Below are positions 8,381-9,620 of a DNA stretch of 9,620 nucleotides, in pieces. The notes under the pieces were generated by a model. It was not told where the DNA came from. It did not search any database and worked only from the letters and a program-made list of their open reading frames with translations. Each line of letters begins with the position of its first letter. Within the stretch, counting starts at the first letter, position 1. The position numbers were made by a program, and so were the translations under genes. The stretch comes from Leclercia sp. UBA7405 (GTDB lineage: Bacteria; Pseudomonadota; Gammaproteobacteria; Enterobacterales; Enterobacteriaceae): positions 1 to 9,620 of the forward strand of contig DKMV01000245.1 of NCBI GenBank assembly GCA_002469605.1, given 5' to 3'.

Positions 8381-8689
8381 ATGGTTATGCGCAGATTTGC
8401 TGTTTTATTGCTGGTGCTGCTGACGGCAGGATGCAGCCTGTTGCAGGGTACACCGCAACCGGCTCCACCCGTTGCCGACCATCCTCAGGAAATTCGCCGT
8501 AATCAGACGGAAGGATTACAGCGTATAGGAACCGTCACCGCAGTTGAGCACGGCTCCCCAATGGATGTGGAGGAAGCGATTAAAGCGAAAGCCGCCGCAG
8601 CCCAGGCTGATTACTACGTCATCATCTTAATTGATGAAACTATTATTGCCGGACAATGGTATTCACAGGCCATTTTGTATCGGAAATAA
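8381..8689 (+). CDS. bsmA: DUF1471 lipoprotein BsmA (YjfO)
   Basis: The 102-residue product is a lipoprotein: MRR, a hydrophobic stretch (residues 6-15) and lipobox LTAG-C with lipidated Cys18. Ser19 rather than Asp follows, which predicts outer-membrane sorting. A proline-rich linker (residues 23-36) leads to a DUF1471 domain (about 44-102) ending YSQAILYRK. E. coli BsmA is a biofilm and stress-tolerance lipoprotein. The start ATG 8381 is supported by AGGAAA (8370-8375) and by the signal peptide beginning there; the longer in-frame start at 8264 would put 39 extra residues before the lipobox and is rejected. yjfN follows 148 bases downstream in the same direction. Confidence 0.92.
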   Translation: MVMRRFAVLLLVLLTAGCSLLQGTPQPAPPVADHPQEIRRNQTEGLQRIGTVTAVEHGSPMDVEEAIKAKAAAAQADYYVIILIDETIIAGQWYSQAILYRK

Positions 8690-8799
8690 CAGGCGTTATT
8701 TAAACGCTATTTACACTGCTTTGCGTCCATAGACGTTTACCTGTCCACAATAGACTCCGAGGCTATGCCAAAGGAAACGAGTTTATTTGCGAAGGATTG

Positions 8800-8815
8800 C
8801 CCGGCGACCGCCGGG
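8800..8815 (+). promoter_or_regulatory. GC-rich hairpin in the yjfN leader
   Basis: CCCGGC (8800-8805), loop GACC, GCCGGG (8810-8815) form a 6-bp all-GC stem ending 12 bases before the Shine-Dalgarno GGAG of yjfN. It is followed by GACACG rather than a T run, so it is not a terminator. It may influence translation or mRNA stability; function is unknown. Confidence 0.5.
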
Positions 8816-8837
8816 GACACGTAACATGGAGCTGACA

Positions 8838-9113
8838 ATGAAACAATCTCTTGCTTTGACCTCTCTGTTGCTCTCCGCCGGTCTGGTGAGCACGACCGCG
8901 CAGTCAGCCGATTTTGCCAGCGCTGATTGTGTTACCGGGTTAAATGAAATTGGCTTGATCTCTGTGAATAATATTGCAGGGAGCGTACAGGATATAGAGC
9001 GCGTCATTGCACTTAAGGCCGATGAGCAGGGCGCTTCCTGGTATCGCATTATCCGCATGCAGGAAGAGAGCCATGTGGATCGCTGGCAGGTTCAGGCTAT
9101 CCTCTACGCCTGA
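8838..9113 (+). CDS. yjfN: Small exported DUF1471 protein YjfN
   Basis: The 91-residue product has a signal peptide (hydrophobic at residues 4-17, then STTAQSA, cleavage probably around residue 21-24) and a DUF1471 domain from about residue 34 (LNEIGLISVNNIAG) to the end (VQAILYA). Length equals E. coli YjfN. E. coli YjfN has been linked to periplasmic protease DegP activation; I mention this from recall only. The ATG 8838 is chosen over 8826 because GGAG (8828-8831) sits six bases before it. A GC-rich hairpin (8800-8815) lies in the leader, and a strong terminator follows the gene. Confidence 0.9.
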   Translation: MKQSLALTSLLLSAGLVSTTAQSADFASADCVTGLNEIGLISVNNIAGSVQDIERVIALKADEQGASWYRIIRMQEESHVDRWQVQAILYA

Positions 9114-9124
9114 AAAACCTCTAT

Positions 9125-9153
9125 AAAAAGCCACTAATAAATAGTGGCTTTTT
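9125..9153. terminator. Bidirectional rho-independent terminator after yjfN
   Basis: AAAAAGCCACTA (9125-9136) and TAGTGGCTTTTT (9142-9153) form a 12-bp perfect stem with loop ATAAA, flanked by A and T runs on both sides. It lies 12 bases after the yjfN stop and separates yjfN from the chemoreceptor gene. Confidence 0.92.
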
Positions 9154-9203
9154 AATATTTACAATTCTTGTATCCTTGTCGTTACTATCGCGAGACATGC
9201 GTG

Positions 9204-9230
9204 TAACATTTTGTTACATAAACCGGATAA
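9204..9230 (+). promoter_or_regulatory. Candidate sigma-28 (FliA) promoter of the chemoreceptor gene
   Basis: TAAC (9204-9207), a 15-base gap, then CCGGATAA (9223-9230) resembles the flagellar consensus TAAA-N15-GCCGATAA (3 of 4 and 6 of 8 matches). Chemoreceptor genes of enterobacteria are commonly FliA-dependent. The start of transcription would lie about 45-50 bases before the ATG. No good sigma-70 alternative was found. Confidence 0.5.
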
Positions 9231-9285
9231 ATGTTATCCCCGCTCTGCCGTTGAAAAGCGATACCTTTTCAACAATGAGCAATTT

Positions 9286-9620
9286 ATGATCACCTTTTTT
9301 CGCCGTGCAGGTCTGGGCACCAAGCTATCGCTGCTTACCGGCTTGAGTGTTGCCACACTCTTTCTGCTATTCACTTTTCTCCTGAGCTATAACACCAGTC
9401 AAAAACTCGAATCGCTGGCTATAGAAGATCTGCATAACCAGTCTACCGGCGTGGTGGATATGGTGCAGATGTTCGATACCAGCCTCACCGAAGAGGTGGA
9501 AAGTTATACCCGCCTGTTCACCACCTTTTTGCCGCAGCCGCTGAGCGTTGACGCCAGCCAGACCCGTACCATTAACGGCCAGAACGTCCCGTTGCTAAAG
9601 GGCGGCGAGACGGAGCTGCA
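9286..9620 (+). CDS. Methyl-accepting chemotaxis protein, N-terminal part
   Basis: The open frame from ATG 9286 runs off the window after 111 codons. It begins with a short basic N-terminus (residues 1-13), then a transmembrane helix (about 14-35, LSLLTGLSVATLFLLF...), then an extracytoplasmic segment rich in polar residues (STGVVDMVQMFDTSLTEEVESY). This is the usual beginning of a transmembrane chemoreceptor, and the periplasmic part resembles Cache_3-Cache_2 sensor domains of enterobacterial MCPs as I recall them. The HAMP and signalling domains would lie downstream, so a sensor kinase or other Cache protein cannot be excluded. The Shine-Dalgarno is weak (TGAG 9276-9279, six bases before the ATG). 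A hairpin (9250-9273) ends just before it. Confidence 0.75.
   Translation, partial: MITFFRRAGLGTKLSLLTGLSVATLFLLFTFLLSYNTSQKLESLAIEDLHNQSTGVVDMVQMFDTSLTEEVESYTRLFTTFLPQPLSVDASQTRTINGQNVPLLKGGETEL

Noticed and set aside
8693..8707. Hairpin GCGTT-ATTTA-AACGC after bsmA as a terminator
   Set aside because: The stem is only 5 bp and is not followed by a T run; bsmA and yjfN may be partly cotranscribed.

Overview
The window is typical enterobacterial chromosome. The gene order rpsF / yjfY / ulaFEDCBA / ulaG / ulaR / yjfP / bsmA / yjfN is the one known from Escherichia coli, and the proteins match the E. coli family members at near full length, as judged from recall without a search. Coding sequence is moderately GC-rich and the regulatory gaps are AT-rich. 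This suggests Enterobacter, Leclercia, Klebsiella, Citrobacter or a close relative rather than E. coli itself, because a chemoreceptor gene sits beside yjfN where E. coli K-12 has aidB.

Layout. Positions 1-105 (minus) hold the 5' end of rpsF, with a good promoter and a structured leader at 131-233. yjfY (plus, 450-725) encodes a small exported DUF1471 protein and ends at a strong terminator that abuts the end of the convergent ulaF. Positions 805-5212 (minus) are the six-gene ulaABCDEF operon: PTS transporter UlaA/UlaB/UlaC, decarboxylase UlaD, 3-epimerase UlaE and 4-epimerase UlaF. The 357-base gap 5213-5569 is the divergent control region. It carries four copies of a 13-bp half-site arranged as two inverted pairs, a perfect IHF consensus between them, and a CRP-like site. 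ulaG (lactonase) and ulaR (DeoR-family repressor) follow on the plus strand, separated by a hairpin. yjfP (esterase, minus) converges on ulaR with a 4-bp overlap. bsmA (lipoprotein) and yjfN (exported), both DUF1471, follow on the plus strand, then a terminator and the first 111 codons of a methyl-accepting chemotaxis protein.

How it works together. L-ascorbate is taken up and phosphorylated by UlaABC to L-ascorbate-6-phosphate. UlaG opens the lactone to 3-keto-L-gulonate-6-phosphate, UlaD decarboxylates this to L-xylulose-5-phosphate, UlaE makes L-ribulose-5-phosphate, and UlaF makes D-xylulose-5-phosphate for the pentose phosphate pathway. UlaR represses both divergent units and is relieved by ascorbate-6-phosphate. 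All inspected catalytic residues of the pathway enzymes are present, so the pathway looks intact.

I see no undescribed enzymatic or defence system, mobile element, CRISPR array, tRNA or rRNA. The points worth a second look are regulatory architecture and neighbourhood: the paired operators with 15- and 5-bp spacers, the hairpins in front of the DUF1471 and chemoreceptor genes, a dyad before bsmA, and the chemoreceptor next to yjfN.
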